The notes under the pieces are model-generated. The model saw only the letters and a list, made by a program, of their open reading frames with translations, searched no databases and had not been told where the DNA came from. The translations under genes and the position numbers were made by a program. Positions 11,690 to 23,870 of a DNA stretch of 64,000 bases are shown piece by piece. How positions within the stretch are numbered: the stretch's first letter is position 1; every line of letters begins with the position of its first letter. The DNA is from Impatiens glandulifera (Eukaryota > Streptophyta > Magnoliopsida > Ericales > Balsaminaceae). Where the stretch lies: NCBI RefSeq assembly GCF_907164915.1, contig NC_061863.1, forward strand, positions 8,734,340-8,798,339. The letters are read 5' to 3'.

Positions 11690-13468
11690 TTAGCTTGTGG
11701 GGGGAGGAGGTGGTTGTTGCCTCATATATAATTCGATTCTCTCCATTCTCGCGTTCATCTCTGACTTCTCCCTCTCCATTTTTTCGGTAATCTCTAACTT
11801 CTCCCTCTCCATTCTTTCCACAATTTCTTGCTTTTCCGATTGCAATTCTTCCATTTTCTGCCTTCTTTCTTCATCTCTCTTCTCCAGTTCCTCCAGCTTG
11901 AGCTTCATTATTTGATTCTCTTCTAACAATCGCTCATTGTTTCGCTGTGAACTGTTTCCACTACGACGATCCTCACGAAAGTGTGTGGGCCGGACGCCTG
12001 ATCCCATTCCGAACACTACCCCGTGTTTTTGTTGTCCGAACACCCTCTCCGTCAATTCAAAATCCGATATTCCGGGTTCGTTACTAACAACCTCCTCCAT
12101 CTCAGCCTGCACAATTCAAATAAAATATCATTTATATAATAAAAAACTAGGCATATTCAATTCACTTACAATTTTCTCTTGCACGTGTTCGTCCGGGACG
12201 GGTGTTGGGTTTTCTTGTGTCGGTTTTGGTGTACGGGTCCTCTTGAATACTTCAATTACAGACGGTGGCCGTCCCATTTCAATCGCCTGTTGAAATAAAT
12301 TATTTATATAATTAATAACAATTTTTATATTAAGTTATTACAAATAATGAACTTACCAACTCGTCTTCAATTTGTGCAAACGGTCTACTTCCCGTTCGAT
12401 GAGGGAATTTCAGATTCTTCCGGTTCTTCATATTGGTAGAACTGTGTCTCTGTATTTGAAATAACAAATGAAGTTAGATTAATTAATATCAACTTTTATT
12501 TGAATTATGAAATCGTACCTTAAACGTTTCTGTGAAGAAATGGTTGCGACACACAAACTCCCAATCATCTCGATTGTAGTCCGGTGGAGGATTAGCCAGT
12601 ACCGCCGCCTCGTCTCCCTTGTGGACGCGGATATAATTCTTGTTCAAATCCGACGGCCATCTATCCCATATCTGATTGGCGTGTCCCAACCCCGTCGTTC
12701 GAAAATTCTCAATGTCACCATTAGTCGCTTCGAACGGATCCTGAAATAAATAACATCCAAATGTTACAAATAATTATTTAATGACGTAATGTATAATCAA
12801 GTTATAAGTAGTACCTTGATAGCAATCCACAGTGAATCCAATTGTTCTGCACTTAAAGCCTTCCACTTGAGAAGACGGTGTGAGACGGCTGCGGGGTCCC
12901 GGATAATCGACCCCACATGTCTAGACCACCGTGTTCTTCCCACATCTGTACCGCCTGGCCTCCCATCCTTCTCTCTAAACGTTAGAGGGATCCTCGTCCC
13001 CGCTAGCCTCTTAGACAGCGTAATATTCTTGTTCTTCCCCCGTCTCTTGCGGGCAGAAGATTCTTCAAAATTATCAAAATCTTAATTAACAACTTCAATC
13101 AATTGAAACACTAACTAATTTGTAAACGAAATACCTGTCGATGATGGGTCGGGAGTGGTCCCGTGCTCCTCCTCGTCATCCTGCTCCTCGATAGGCTCCT
13201 CAAGACCCTCGTCTTCAGCCTCATCGCTAGGCAAGTTATCAGCGAATGTGCTCTCTATAAACTCTGCGAGGTCATCTTCGTCTTCAGTCTCGTATGTTCG
13301 GGGAGGCGCAGTAGCTATCGGGACCACAGGAATCGGTGGTTGGTCTCTCGAAGAAGATCCTCGTTGCTTTAACGACTCGGATTGGGCAAGTAGGTTTTGG
13401 TAACTCTTATCCAATTTCTTGGGTGTCTTCCTCATACTCTTCCAAGTTGTTTTAGGAGCTTCAAACAT
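11690..13468 (-). CDS. CACTA accessory protein, Transposase_24 (Ptta/En/Spm) like
   Basis: Six exons with GT-AG junctions join in one frame: 13468-13135, 13080-12815, 12740-12519, 12449-12357, 12286-12170 and 12106-11690, giving 482 residues. The start is MFEAPKTTWKSMRKTPKK. The middle holds TRWSRHVGSIIRDPAAVS, IWDRWPSDLNKNYIRVHKG and DDWEFVCRNHFFTETFK, a block typical of plant En/Spm Transposase_24 proteins. The last 90 residues are a Glu/Lys/Arg-rich coiled coil (LEELEKRDEERRQKMEELQS) ending in a proline run. By analogy with TNPA/TNPD it likely binds the subterminal repeats and works with the TNP2-like transposase upstream. A shortened relative lies at 20725-21021. Exon borders are my reading of splice signals. 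Confidence 0.85.
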
Positions 13469-13578
13469 TCTTCATTCACACCATTAATAAAAATGAGTGA
13501 ATATTTGAAATAAAGTAGTAATAAAAATGAATATAAAGTTAAAAACATAATTAAATCTACCTAATTAATTAATCTGAA

Positions 13579-16500
13579 CTATATGTTTGTAAACCGCGGT
13601 TTTATTTTTGTCACAATCTTCCAACCGGGTCGGGCTGACATATCAGGGGCGTAGAATACTTGTTTTGCTTGACTCGCCAATATATACGGGTCTTGACTTT
13701 GCGTTTTCAATATTCGGTTTACATTTACACTTACGAAGCCATATTTATCCACTTTCACTCCTAGTTCCCCCGAATGTGTATCAAACCACTTACACTTGAA
13801 TAAAACAACTCGTTTGTGAGAATAGTATTGTAATTCGATTATATCCGTCAAAACTCCGTAGTATGACATAGTTTCAGATCCGTTGAATCCCTCAACAACC
13901 ACCCCACTATTTTGAGTTGTCAAACCTTCGTCGTGTTTTTCTGTACAGAATTTAAATCCGTTTACTTTACACCAAACATACATAGACGAGTACATACTTG
14001 GACCTTCTCCTAAGATCTTGAGGTCTCTTGATATGTCGTTAATTTCAGCTAAATGGGCGACCTATATATGTATCCAAAATGTAGTTGTTAATATGAATAA
14101 GAAGAGTTAGGATATATGGTTTGTAATTTACTCACTCGATGTTTGAAAAATGCGGCAAACGTTTCTCCACTTGACTCGTTGTTATAATCTCTGCAAATAG
14201 ATCGAATGCTAATTAGTAACACTCTTTAATGCTAATTAGTAACAGCAACTTTAAAACTTACATGTAAAAAGGTTCTGCTTCGGGACAATTTTTCAAAATG
14301 TAAGAATGAGCTGTCACTCGATCTATATAATCCAAGTTGTATACTTTTCCGTTGGATAGGTCTTCCAATGATGCAAATATTGAAATCCCCGAGATTTCAG
14401 GTTGTGCATTTTCTTGATCTTGTTCCTCCATATACCTGGCACATAAGCTAATACTTTCGTTAACAAGATAGCTCTCGCTTATAGAGGCTTCGGGGTGGTT
14501 ATTATTCCGCAAATATCTTTTCATTGTACCCATGTAATGTTCAAAGGGATACATCCATCGATACTGAACAGGTCCTCCAAGCAAAGCCTCAAATGACAAG
14601 TGAACCGGGAGATGCATCATGATGTCGAAGATTGATGGCGGAAAAATCATTTCAAATTTGCAAAGTGTCAATGTAATATCCATGTACAATTGTTCCAGGT
14701 CCTCTTGAATCAACTCTTTGAAGCACAACAACCGAAAGAAACGAGACAAATTTACTAACGCATCATACACATACTCTGGAAGCAATCCACGAGTTGCTAA
14801 AGGAATTAGATATTCCAACAAGATGTGACAATCGTGACTCTTTAATCCCGAAAGTTTTTTCTCTTCCAAATTTACACAACTCCCGATATTTGAGCAAAAC
14901 TCATCAGGCAACTTGAGATCTTTCAAGAAGTTACAAAGACGTATTTTATTTTCGGATGTCAAAGTGAAAGGCGCTTCTGGATAATGAACAACTCCTTCAT
15001 CATTTATAGGATGTAACCATGATTTTATGCCTAAGAGTTCTAAGTCTTTACGAGCTTTAGGACCATCCTTAGTCTTCTCTTTCACATTCATTATTGTTCC
15101 CAACACGCTATCACAAATATTTTTCTCAATATGCATCACATCCAAATTATGTCTCAATAATAGCGATTTCCAATAAGGTAGACGGAAGAAAATGCTAAGT
15201 TTGTTCCAATTGTCGCCCCGCGTTTCATGATATATCTTGGTTCTCTTGCTCATATCCGCACTAAGAATAATGTCTTCTAGGTCTCGTGCTTGCTCATAAC
15301 TTTCTTGGCCCGTTAACAATCTAGGGGGATCCCTATAATCAGTTCGACCATCAAACGACTCTTTATCCCTTCTGTATTTGTGCTTCGGTGGAAGGAAACG
15401 TCTGTGACCCAAGTAACATTGTTTGGAACCATGGACCAATCGAAGGGATACCGTGTCGTTGTTACAACAAGGACAAGCAAATTTACCTTTCGTACTCCAG
15501 CCTGATAAATTCGCGTATGCGGGAAAGTCGTTAATGGTCCATAACAACGCCGCTCGCATGTTAAAGTATTGCGAGGTGTGTGCATCAAACGTTTTCACAC
15601 CTGTTTGCCACAGTTCATGCAACTCATCGATCAATGGCTGGAGAAATATGTCAATTGCATCTCCCGGACTCTTTGGACCCGGAATTAACATAGATAAAAT
15701 GAAATTGCTAGAATCCATGCAAGTCGTGGGTGACACATTATAAGGGACGAGAATTACCGGCCAAACACTGTATGATTTTTTCCCATTTGCAAATGGTTGA
15801 AATCCATCGCTTGATAAACCAAGTCTTACGTTTCGAGATTCTGAAGCAAAATCTGTATAATTTTCATCAAACGTCTTCCAAGTTAAGGAATCAGCGGGGT
15901 GTCTCAACGTATCACTGTCAACTCTTCCTTCTTTATGCCATCTCATCATTGGAGCCGTTTTTGAGGACATGTAAAGTCTTTGCAGTCTTGGTATTAAAGG
16001 GAAATATCTCAACACCTTTTTTGGAATGAATTTCCCGTTTTGCTTCTCCCGAACTGTCCCACTTGTTTGGTCGACTTTCCATCTTGAAAGACCGCAAACT
16101 CTGCAAGAATCTTCATTTATGTCGTCCTTCCAAAATAGCATACAGTTGTTCTTACATGCGTCTATCTTGTCATATTTTAGCCCGATATCAGTAATGAATT
16201 TTTTACTTTCGTAGTATGAGTTTGGCAATTGAGCGTCAATCGGTAATATGTAGTCATTAAGCAGACGCAGCAACATATCGAACGAAGAATTCGTCCATTG
16301 ACATACATTTTTTATGTGAAGTAGTTTCAGTAGTGCCGATGATTTCGTTATTCGAGCACCTTCATACAATGACCGTTTGCAATCATCAAGCAATTTATAA
16401 AATCTATGCGCATCTTCGACTGGTTCATCGTTATCCAGGACGTCATTAACGTTGGGGAACATATCGTTTATAAATTCGTGCATATAACGTTCTTCGTTGA

Positions 16501-16912
16501 CCTCTTCATTAACTGTATTATTCATCTCCGGTCTCCCATCGTTGAATTCCGGCACGGCATCCTCCGACTGATCATCGTCATCATCATCATCATCGAAGTC
16601 ATCGGCATCTTCATCGACATCGTCATTCACCACTTGAGTAGTACGTCTTTTTTCTCCATGAAAATACCAATACTGATAATGCACATTTATTCCATAAACA
16701 ATGAGGTGAGTCTTCACTTCGTCTATTTCCATAAACGGCGTGTTCAAGCATTTCACGCAGGGACATTTCACGGTTTGTCGGGATGTACTCCTAACAGCAT
16801 ACTCGAGGAATTTGTCAACGCCTTCCTCGTAATCTGGATGATCTCGACGTAAGGTCATCCAGCTTTTATCGGGTACTTCCATATTTCTAATAAAATGGAA
16901 AACAACCCGCAT
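13579..16912 (-). CDS. TNP2-like CACTA transposase
   Basis: Three exons, 16912-14262, 14190-14136 and 14061-13579, join in frame to 1062 residues. The start may instead be Met11 (16882), which heads the conserved MEVPDKSWM. Domains in order are: a transposase-associated N-terminal domain (about 15-95, with VKCPCVKC), an acidic Asp-rich linker (about 100-125), the Transposase_21 core (about 290-600, with LSSDGFQPF near 368, TINDFPAYANLSG near 461 and HNLDVMHIEKN near 589 carrying likely catalytic Asp residues), a DUF4218-type block (FPPSIFDIMMHL...GTMKRYLRN, about 760-800), and DUF4216 in exon 3 (NSGVVVEG, DIIELQYY, VVLFKCKWFD). No internal stop was found. It would cut and join the CACTA ends. 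Length and domain set fit a full-length TNP2. Confidence 0.93.
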
Positions 16913-18250
16913 TATTATTTACTTAAATTTGTCTAAATTAATTAGGCTTACATAATGCTAACATAATTTCTATCTAATGTCTCATTATTCAACCAAAATT
17001 CAACATACATATAATCTAGAATTATATCATTCATACACCTTTCGAAGCAATCAATTATAATCCAACATAATTTTATTCATACATAATTCATTGCATTTAA
17101 CAATTCTAACCTACAATCAATTATAATTCAAACCCAATCTAATCCAACATAATCTAACAAACTTAATACCTAATCTAACATAAATCAAATCAAACAAAAA
17201 TATCACTTAAATCTAACATGAAAAGCTAACATAATCAAACATAAATCAGACATGATACCTAATCTAACATAAATCTAATCGAACATAAATCTAACATGAA
17301 GAACTAACCTTGCACAAAAAGAGCAACGAAGAAGAGCAGCGGATGTAGATTGACGGGCGGGCAGGGGGCGGCTGAAATTCGTAATCCAAACCTAAAAACA
17401 ATAAATTACACCCAAATCACAATCAACACAAATCAAACCTATCACAATTAAAACAAAATCAAACCAAAACCTAAATGAAACAACATCTAACACAAATCAA
17501 AACAATCACAACCTAAATCAAAATCAAACCCAAATCATACCAACCACAATCAAACCTAAATCAAAATAAAACCCAAATCATACCAACCACAATCACAACC
17601 TAAATCAAAATTAAACCCAAATCATACCAACCACAATCACAACCTAAATCAAAATCAAACCCAAATCATACCAACCACAATCAAACCTAAATCAAAATTA
17701 AACCCAAATTATACCAACCACAATCAAACCTAAATCAAAATTAAACCCAAATCATACTAACAATAACCTAATCTTAAACTTATAACCTAATTTAACAATA
17801 ATATATACATAATCTAACCAAAATCTAACCTAATTGCAAAAATCTAACAATAATCTAACCTAATTTCAAAAATCTAACAATAATCTAACCTAATCTGAAA
17901 AATCTAACAAGAATCTAAAATTAATCTAACCTAATTGCAACAATCTAACAATAATCTAACCTAATTGCAAAATAAATAATAAACTAACCTTGCAGGGCGG
18001 CGGCGGCGGCGGCGGCGGCAGAGATTCTTCACGTTTCGGCGGCGGCAGAGGGCGATTCTTCAAAAGAATCGGTGGTCTTCGGCAGGGCGGCGGCGCAAGG
18101 TCTTCGGCAGGGCGGCGGCGCAAGGTCTTCGGCAGGAGTACGCGCGGCGGCTTGTTCGTCGGGGAGATACTTGAGTGCGGCGGAGATGAGAGGAGAAGAG
18201 GGAAATGAAATCGGGAAAAGAAGAGAAAGAGGCGCCCGTTTTTAATTTTA
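16913..18250 (-). promoter_or_regulatory. Leader and promoter region of the CACTA TNP2 gene
   Basis: No protein is encoded here. Two splice-donor-like TGCAAG|GTTAGTT sites on the minus strand (near 17309 and 17993) suggest alternative or successive untranslated first exons. Between them are repeats: TAATCTAACATAA words (17100-17300), a roughly 44-bp unit with ACCAACCACAATC (about 17440-17760), and a roughly 30-bp unit AATCTAACCTAATTGCAAAA (17780-17980). The outer exon (about 17995-18200) is GC-rich with a CGG run and GGGCGGCGGCGCAAGGTCTTC direct repeats, in sharp contrast to the AT-rich surroundings. Confidence 0.55.
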
Positions 18251-18490
18251 TGATGTAATTTTCGAGAGTTGTATATAAAACTCTCGGTTTTACCCTCATT
18301 AAAACCCGAGAGTTGTATATACAACTCTCGGTTTTGACCCTTATTAAAACCCGAGAGTTTTATATACAACTCTCGGTTTTGACTTAAAACCCGAGAGTTT
18401 TATATACAACTCTCGGTTTTCACCCTTATTAAAAACCAAGAGATTTATATACAACTCTCGGTTTAGAGGGGTATTTCCGAAGGTTAAATA
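18250..18490. repeat. CACTA subterminal array, GAGAGTTGTATA type
   Basis: Five or more units of AAAACCCGAGAGTT, a TATATACAA spacer, and CTCTCGGTTTT form successive hairpins. It sits just outside the GC-rich leader, where the right subterminal region of a normal CACTA element would be. Here another 3.3 kb follows before the terminal repeat. Confidence 0.75.
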
Positions 18491-19235
18491 TATAACTTTC
18501 GGGATTATCACTTCCAAATTTGTTAAATTCTTTTGTTTCTCACCTACTAATGACCTTTAACAACATTGATTAAACACATTTGTTATCCTTACAATATTGC
18601 ACAATCCATATGATCAAACATTACACATATTCTTTACATAATCATACATAAACATTCAAATACACTTCTCTATATTAATAAAACACAATCATAAACATTT
18701 CAACATAAAACACAATATAAATTTTTAAAATATAACTCACACTTGATTATATTAGTTAGGAGTCTATATTAGAAAGAAAAAATACTCTAATTTAAAAAAT
18801 TGAAAATATAAAAACCGAAAGTTATATAATTAACCTTCGCAAATACACATAAAAAACGAAAGTTGTATATATAACTTTCGGTCTTGAGAAGTATAAAACC
18901 CGAAAGTTTTATATAGAACTTTCGGTTTAGATGGATATTTCCGAAGGTTAAATATTTAACTTTCGGTTTTATCACTTCCAAATTTGTTAAATTCTTTTGT
19001 TTCTCACCTTCTAATGACCTTAAACAACATCGATTTAACACATTTGTTATCCTTACAATATTGCACAATCCATATGATCAAACATTAAACACATTCTTAA
19101 CATAATCAAACATAAACAGTCAAACATAAATACACTTCTCTATAATAATCAAACACAATCATAAACATTTCAACATAAAACACAATATTCATTTTTAAAA
19201 TATAACTCACACTTGATTATATTAGTTAGGAGTTA
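18474..19235. repeat. 464-bp direct duplication inside the CACTA element
   Basis: The block starting TTTCCGAAGGTTAAAT at 18474 recurs at 18938. Both copies run through CACTTCCAAATTTGTTAAA, CCATATGATCAAACATTA and TTGATTATATTAGTTAGGAGT with few differences. The second copy is followed by AACTTTCGG motifs leading into the 83-bp array. Confidence 0.85.
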
Positions 19236-19371
19236 AGATTAGTGGCTTAAAAACAAAATAATTTAACAAATTAGGAATTGTCAAAACCGAAAGTTATAAC
19301 ATTAACTTTCGTTTTTTATGTGTATTTGCGAAGGATTTACATATAACTCTCCGTCCTGACCATAGTTAAAA

Positions 19372-20485
19372 CCGAAGGTTTATTTGAAAACCTTCGGTTT
19401 TTACACTTCCCCATACTTAGAAAAAAATCCGATTTTTTTAATGTAAGTTCAAAACCGAAGGTTTATTTGAAAACCTTCGGTTTTTACCCTTCCCCATACT
19501 TAGAAAAAAATCCTATTTTTTTAATGTAGGGTCAAAACCGAAGGTTTATTTGAAAACCTTCGGTTTTTACCCTTCCCCATACTTAGAAAAAAATCTGATT
19601 TTTTTAATGTAAGGACAAAACCGAAGGTTTATTTGAAAACCTTCGGTTTTTACCATTCCCCATACTTAGAAAAAAATCTGATTTTTTTAATGCTAGGTCA
19701 AAACCGAAGGTTTATTTGAAAACCTTCGGTTTTTACCCTTCCCCATACTTAGAAAAAATCTGATTTTTTTAATGCTAGGTCAAAACCGAAGGTTTATTTG
19801 AAAACCTTCGGTTTTTACCCTTCCCCATACTTAGAAAAAAATCTGATTTTTTTAATGCTAGGTCAAAACCGAAGGTTTATTTGAAAACCTTCGGTTTTTA
19901 CCCTTCCCCATACTTAGAAAAAAATCTGATTTTTTTAATGCTAGGTCAAAACCGAAGGTTTATTTGAAAACCTTCGGTTTTTACCCTTCCCCATACTTAG
20001 AAAAAAATCTGATTTTTTTAATGTAAGGACAAAACCGAAGGTTTATTTGAAAACCTTCGGTTTTTACCCTTCCCCATACTTAGAAAAAAATCTGATTTTT
20101 TTAATGTAAGATCAAAACCGAAGGTTTATTTGAAAACCTTCGGTTTTTACCCTTCCCCATACTTAGAAAAAAATCTGATTTTTTTAATGTAAGGACAAAA
20201 CCGAAGGTTTATTTGAAAACCTTCGGTTTTTACCCTTCCCCATACTTAGAAAAAAATCTGATTTTTTTAATGTAAGGTCAAAACTGAAGGTTTATTTGAA
20301 AACCTTCGGTTTTTACCCTTCCCCATACTTAGAAAAAAATCTGATTTTTTTAATGTAAGGACAAAACCGAAGGTTTATTTGAAAACCTTCGGTTTTTACC
20401 CTTCCCCATACTTAGAAAAAAATCCGATTTTTTTAATGTAAGGTCAAAACCGAAGGTTTATTTGAAAACCTTCGGTTTTTACCTC
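19372..20485. repeat. Array of fourteen 83-bp hairpin units
   Basis: The word CCGAAGGTTTATTTGAAAAC recurs at about 19372, 19455, 19538, 19621, 19704, 19786 and on to about 20449, spaced 82-83 bp. Each unit is an inverted repeat (AAAACCGAAGGTTT, 6-nt loop, AAACCTTCGGTTTT) plus a spacer with CCCTTCCCCATACTTAG. Copies are nearly identical, so the expansion is recent. Each can fold into a 14-bp stem. Confidence 0.95.
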
Positions 20486-20724
20486 AATATTTTAAAAAAA
20501 AATCGTCAAAACCGAAGGTTTCAAAATAAACCCTCGGCTTTGGCGATGCGGTTTTTTTTTTAAAAAAAGGTGAAAAGTCAACAAAAACATAATTATTTAA
20601 AACATATTCATTAAACCAAACCAAAAAAACATAATAACAATAATTCATAAATATTAAAACATAACGCATAAAATTAAATATTAATTGTCATAAACCCATA
20701 ATAAATCCATAATAAATCTACAAA

Positions 20725-21021
20725 TTAATTATTAGATGGGGTGGAAGGAGCGGGTGGTTGATTCAGTCGACTCCTCAACAAGACAAGTTCCTGTTCGAGA
20801 TTCTCTAATCTCTGAGACATTTCGGCCCGGTCCGCTTTGATTTCACTGAGCAAACGACCTCTTTCGGCATCCCTTAGTCGGATTTGTTCCATTTCAAGCG
20901 TCATCTTTCTGACCTCTTCCTCACGTGCCGCAATTTCTGATTATGTTATCAGATTCTGGTAACACGGATGCAGTTTCTCCGGTGTACGCCGAAGTCTCTT
21001 CCATGTCGAATCATCACCCAT
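20725..21021 (-). pseudogene. Deletion-fused CACTA accessory gene copy
   Basis: A 98-codon frame from 21021 starts MGDDSTWKRLRRTPEKLH, matching the start of the accessory protein encoded at 13468. After an in-frame TAA (20943-20941) it continues directly as a charged coiled coil (EEEVRKMTLEMEQIRLRDAE) and ends in PPAPSTPSNN, like that protein's C-terminus. The conserved middle (WDRWPSDLN, DDWEFVCRN) is gone. This is the coding remnant of a second, internally deleted CACTA copy joined to the first. Its own GC-rich leader lies at about 21190-21260. Confidence 0.75.
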
Positions 21022-21299
21022 ATCCTAAATGCATTTCAGATCATATATGTATATATATATATATTCATCAAACAAAATAACGTAAACTAACAAAAATCTA
21101 GATCTATAATATATATATATATATACAAACTTAAGAAAAATCTAAATCTTACAATAAACAAAACAAAAAAACCAAATCAAACAAATTACCTGAAGAGAGG
21201 AGAAGAACCCGCGGCTTGGAGGAGGCAGGCGGCGGCGGAGGCGGAAGAGAGAGAAAGGAGAGAAGCGAAATGAAAAAGAGAAGGGTTAGGGTTTGTATT

Positions 21300-21832
21300 T
21301 ATTGAGGTTGAGGCCGAAGGTTTTCATAAAACTTTCGGTTTTGATATTAGTCAAAACCAAGGGTTTATTAAAAACCTTCGGAAAAACCAATTTCAAAAAT
21401 TTGATTTTTTTTTTAATGAGAAAAACCGAAGGTTCTTTGTAAAACTTTCGGAATTAAAAAACCAAGAGATTTCAAAAACGAAGGTTCTTTGTAAAACTTT
21501 CGGAATTAAAAAACCAAGGGATTTCAAAACCGAAGGTTCTTTGTAAAACTTTCGGAATTAAAAAACCAAGGGATTTCAAAACCGAAGGTTTTCACAAAAA
21601 CCTTCGCAAATAACCCACATCCAACACTTAGAATTTTTTGGGGTTTTTTGGGAAGGTAAAAACCGAAAGTTCTTTGTAGAACTTTCGATAATAATGAATA
21701 AACCCGAAGGTTTTACACCCCTCTCGGAATCTATTTTTAATAGCGAAGGATTTGTTCCTCTCGGGAGTATTTAGGAGAGGTTTACAAAACCTTCGGGAAA
21801 AACCGTCGGTAAAGACCCTTTTTTTACCAGTG
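21300..21832. repeat. CACTA right subterminal array (CCGAAGGTT motif)
   Basis: CCGAAGGTT/AACTTTCGG words alternate up to the terminal inverted repeat, including three 60-65-bp direct copies of AACCGAAGGTTCTTTGTAAA with AACTTTCGGAATTAAAAAAC (21425-21560). The motif differs from the CCGAGAGTT word that dominates the left end. Confidence 0.85.
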
Positions 21833-21844
21833 TTAGATTATTGG

Positions 21845-22345
21845 CATATGTATAAGAATAATTTCTAAAGGAGGTGATTTCAACTAATGCCAAAGCTCCT
21901 CTACACAACTTAACCAACGACGAGGTGGTCAAGATGACATCTGAAGCCACTAACACTCAATCGGAACTCGACGCAATAAGGCTCTATCTTAATGAAGCTC
22001 GAACTGATGTTGTAAGAATCGATATGGATAAAATGATTATTGCTCATGTCAAGCCTTCTCCGCACCAACTAAAAATCTCACTTCTTATCATGAAAAATAT
22101 ATTCTCCTAGAATATATGAGAATCATCAATAATAAAACAATTCAAGTAGTCAAAAAAATTACGACGAGGTTTTTTTATATATATAATTTTATTTATTCTA
22201 TATGCATATTAAACTAATATATATTATATGTGTTATTATTTGTTAGAGTAAGGAGGTTTTCAAAATAAATTGATAGACTTTGTGGTTGCTCAGCTGAAAA
22301 CGAAATCCAAAGAAATAAGGATGAAGCAAAAAAAACTCAAATTTA
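21845..22345 (+). other. Unrecognised exon-like stretch
   Basis: A plus-strand frame at 21874-22110 reads ISTNAKAPLHNLTNDEVVKM with regular heptads (SELDAIRLYLNEARTDVVRI), so it could be a coiled coil. A second short frame at about 22255-22365 (KTKSKEIRMKQKKLKFKKG) follows an intron-like AT-rich gap. I do not recognise the family. It may be a leftover exon of the older CACTA element interrupted at 10758-21832. Confidence 0.3.
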
Positions 22346-22499
22346 AGAAAGGAAAAGAAGAATAATGAGTAAAGATTGGTTTCCTTATTTATGTTTGTGA
22401 TGTTTTGGTTGGCTTAATTGAAAAATAATGTCTTTTAATTTTGGGAACATATTTTTGGGTAATATTTTTTATATGAATAATGTTATATTTTTTCTATGA

Positions 22500-23870
22500 C
22501 ATAGTTATGAAATTTAACCAATATGTATAGTTTAGTTAATTATATTATAATTGAATTTAAATTTTGTTCAATTTTGCAAACAAAATTTTCTATATAATGA
22601 TATTTTTAGTGTTTATTTATAATGTCAACAAATTTTTCATTAAGAAAATTGATGCATTGAAATATGTTTAGCTTTTTTTTCTTGGAAAATTATTGCAAAT
22701 AACATTGCGGCATTTTTTAAAAGTATTTTTTAACATTATGTAGATATCGTCTATTTTAGAGTGCAACTATATTTGCATTAATCTTTGTTTATCGCGCAAT
22801 TGTAAGACAGATTGTAGTATCATAAATGGTTGGTATTGTGAATAACATTAGTAAAGATTCCTTATTTGAGAATGCAACTATATTTGTTTAAACCTTGTGT
22901 ATCATACAATAAAGCTTTGTGTATCGAGAACTTGCAATATAATTTGCAACATTGCAAATGGTTAGAATTCCAATATTATTAGGGATCGAATAACATTTTT
23001 TATAAATGTTTTTTAAATTTTGGTTAGAAATCTAATATTTATAGTGCAACTATATTTGTATCACGTCTTGTATATCACGCAATTACAATAAAATATGTAA
23101 TATCGCACATGATCAGTATTACAAATATTATTTTAAATTCAATGATATTTTTTTAAATATTTTTCAACACTTGGATAGAAATTCATTGTTTACGAGTGAA
23201 ATTATATTTGCATTACGTCTTGTGCATCGCACAATTGAAATATAATTTGCAATATCTTAAATGGTTAGTATTGCGAATAACATTACCGATTACCGATCGA
23301 ATGACATTTTTTTGAAAATATTTTTTAACTCTATAGTAAAAATTCTCTATTTGAGAATACAACAACTATATTTGTATTAAATTAACCTTGTGTATCAATT
23401 GCAATAAAGTTTACAATATCACAAATGATTATTTGTTTTTAATATTTTTCAACTTTCGAGTAGAAATGTTTATAATTGAGTTCAACTATATTTGCATTAA
23501 GTCTTGTGTTGCACAATTGTAATATAATTTATAATATCATAAATTATTATATTGCAGATATTATTGCATATCGAATGACATTTTTTATAAATACTTTTTC
23601 AAATCTCAGATATAAATTATTTGTTTGATAGTGCAACTATTTTTGTATTAATTCTTATGTATTGTGAACTTGCAATACAATTTGCAATATTACAAATGAT
23701 TAATGTTGCAATAAAAATTGTAATATCACAAATGATCAAAATTGCAGATATAATTGCAAATCAAATGATATTTTTAGTAAATATTTTTCAACTCTTAAAT
23801 AAAAAAATTTGTTTGAGAGTGTAACTATATTTCCATTACGTATTTTGTGTCAAGCAATTGAAATATATTA
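22500..23870. repeat. Degenerate ~150-bp tandem repeats
   Basis: GTGCAACTATATTTGCATTA recurs in varied form near 22762, 22874, 23042, 23199, 23357, 23482, 23631 and 23819. Each is followed by a TTGTGTATCGCGCAATT-like and an AATATCACAAATGGTTAGTA-like block. Spacing varies from 112 to 188 bp. The copies are old and diverged, and no coding sense was seen. Confidence 0.7.

Larger units (their letters stand above)
10758..21832 (-). mobile_element. Complete CACTA (En/Spm) element, 11 kb
   Basis: The ends are CACTGGTGAAAAAAGGGTC (10758-10776) and, on the opposite strand, CACTGGTAAAAAAAGGGTC (21832-21814), one mismatch in 19. They are flanked by the 3-bp duplication tta (10755-10757 and 21833-21835). 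Inside are two minus-strand genes with open spliced frames (a TNP2-like transposase and a Transposase_24-like accessory protein), subterminal CTCTCGG/CCGAGAG repeats at both ends, and long leader repeats. Coding capacity, TIRs and TSD all look intact, so it could be a recent, potentially active element. Confidence 0.93.

Noticed and set aside
17956..18369. 137-codon proline-rich minus frame
   Set aside because: It spans the CGG-rich leader and hairpin repeats of the CACTA element; GC bias explains it and no family is recognisable.
19372..20485. CRISPR-like regular array
   Set aside because: Repeat and spacer parts are equally conserved in all units, the host is a plant, and each unit is one inverted repeat: this is a tandem array in a transposon.
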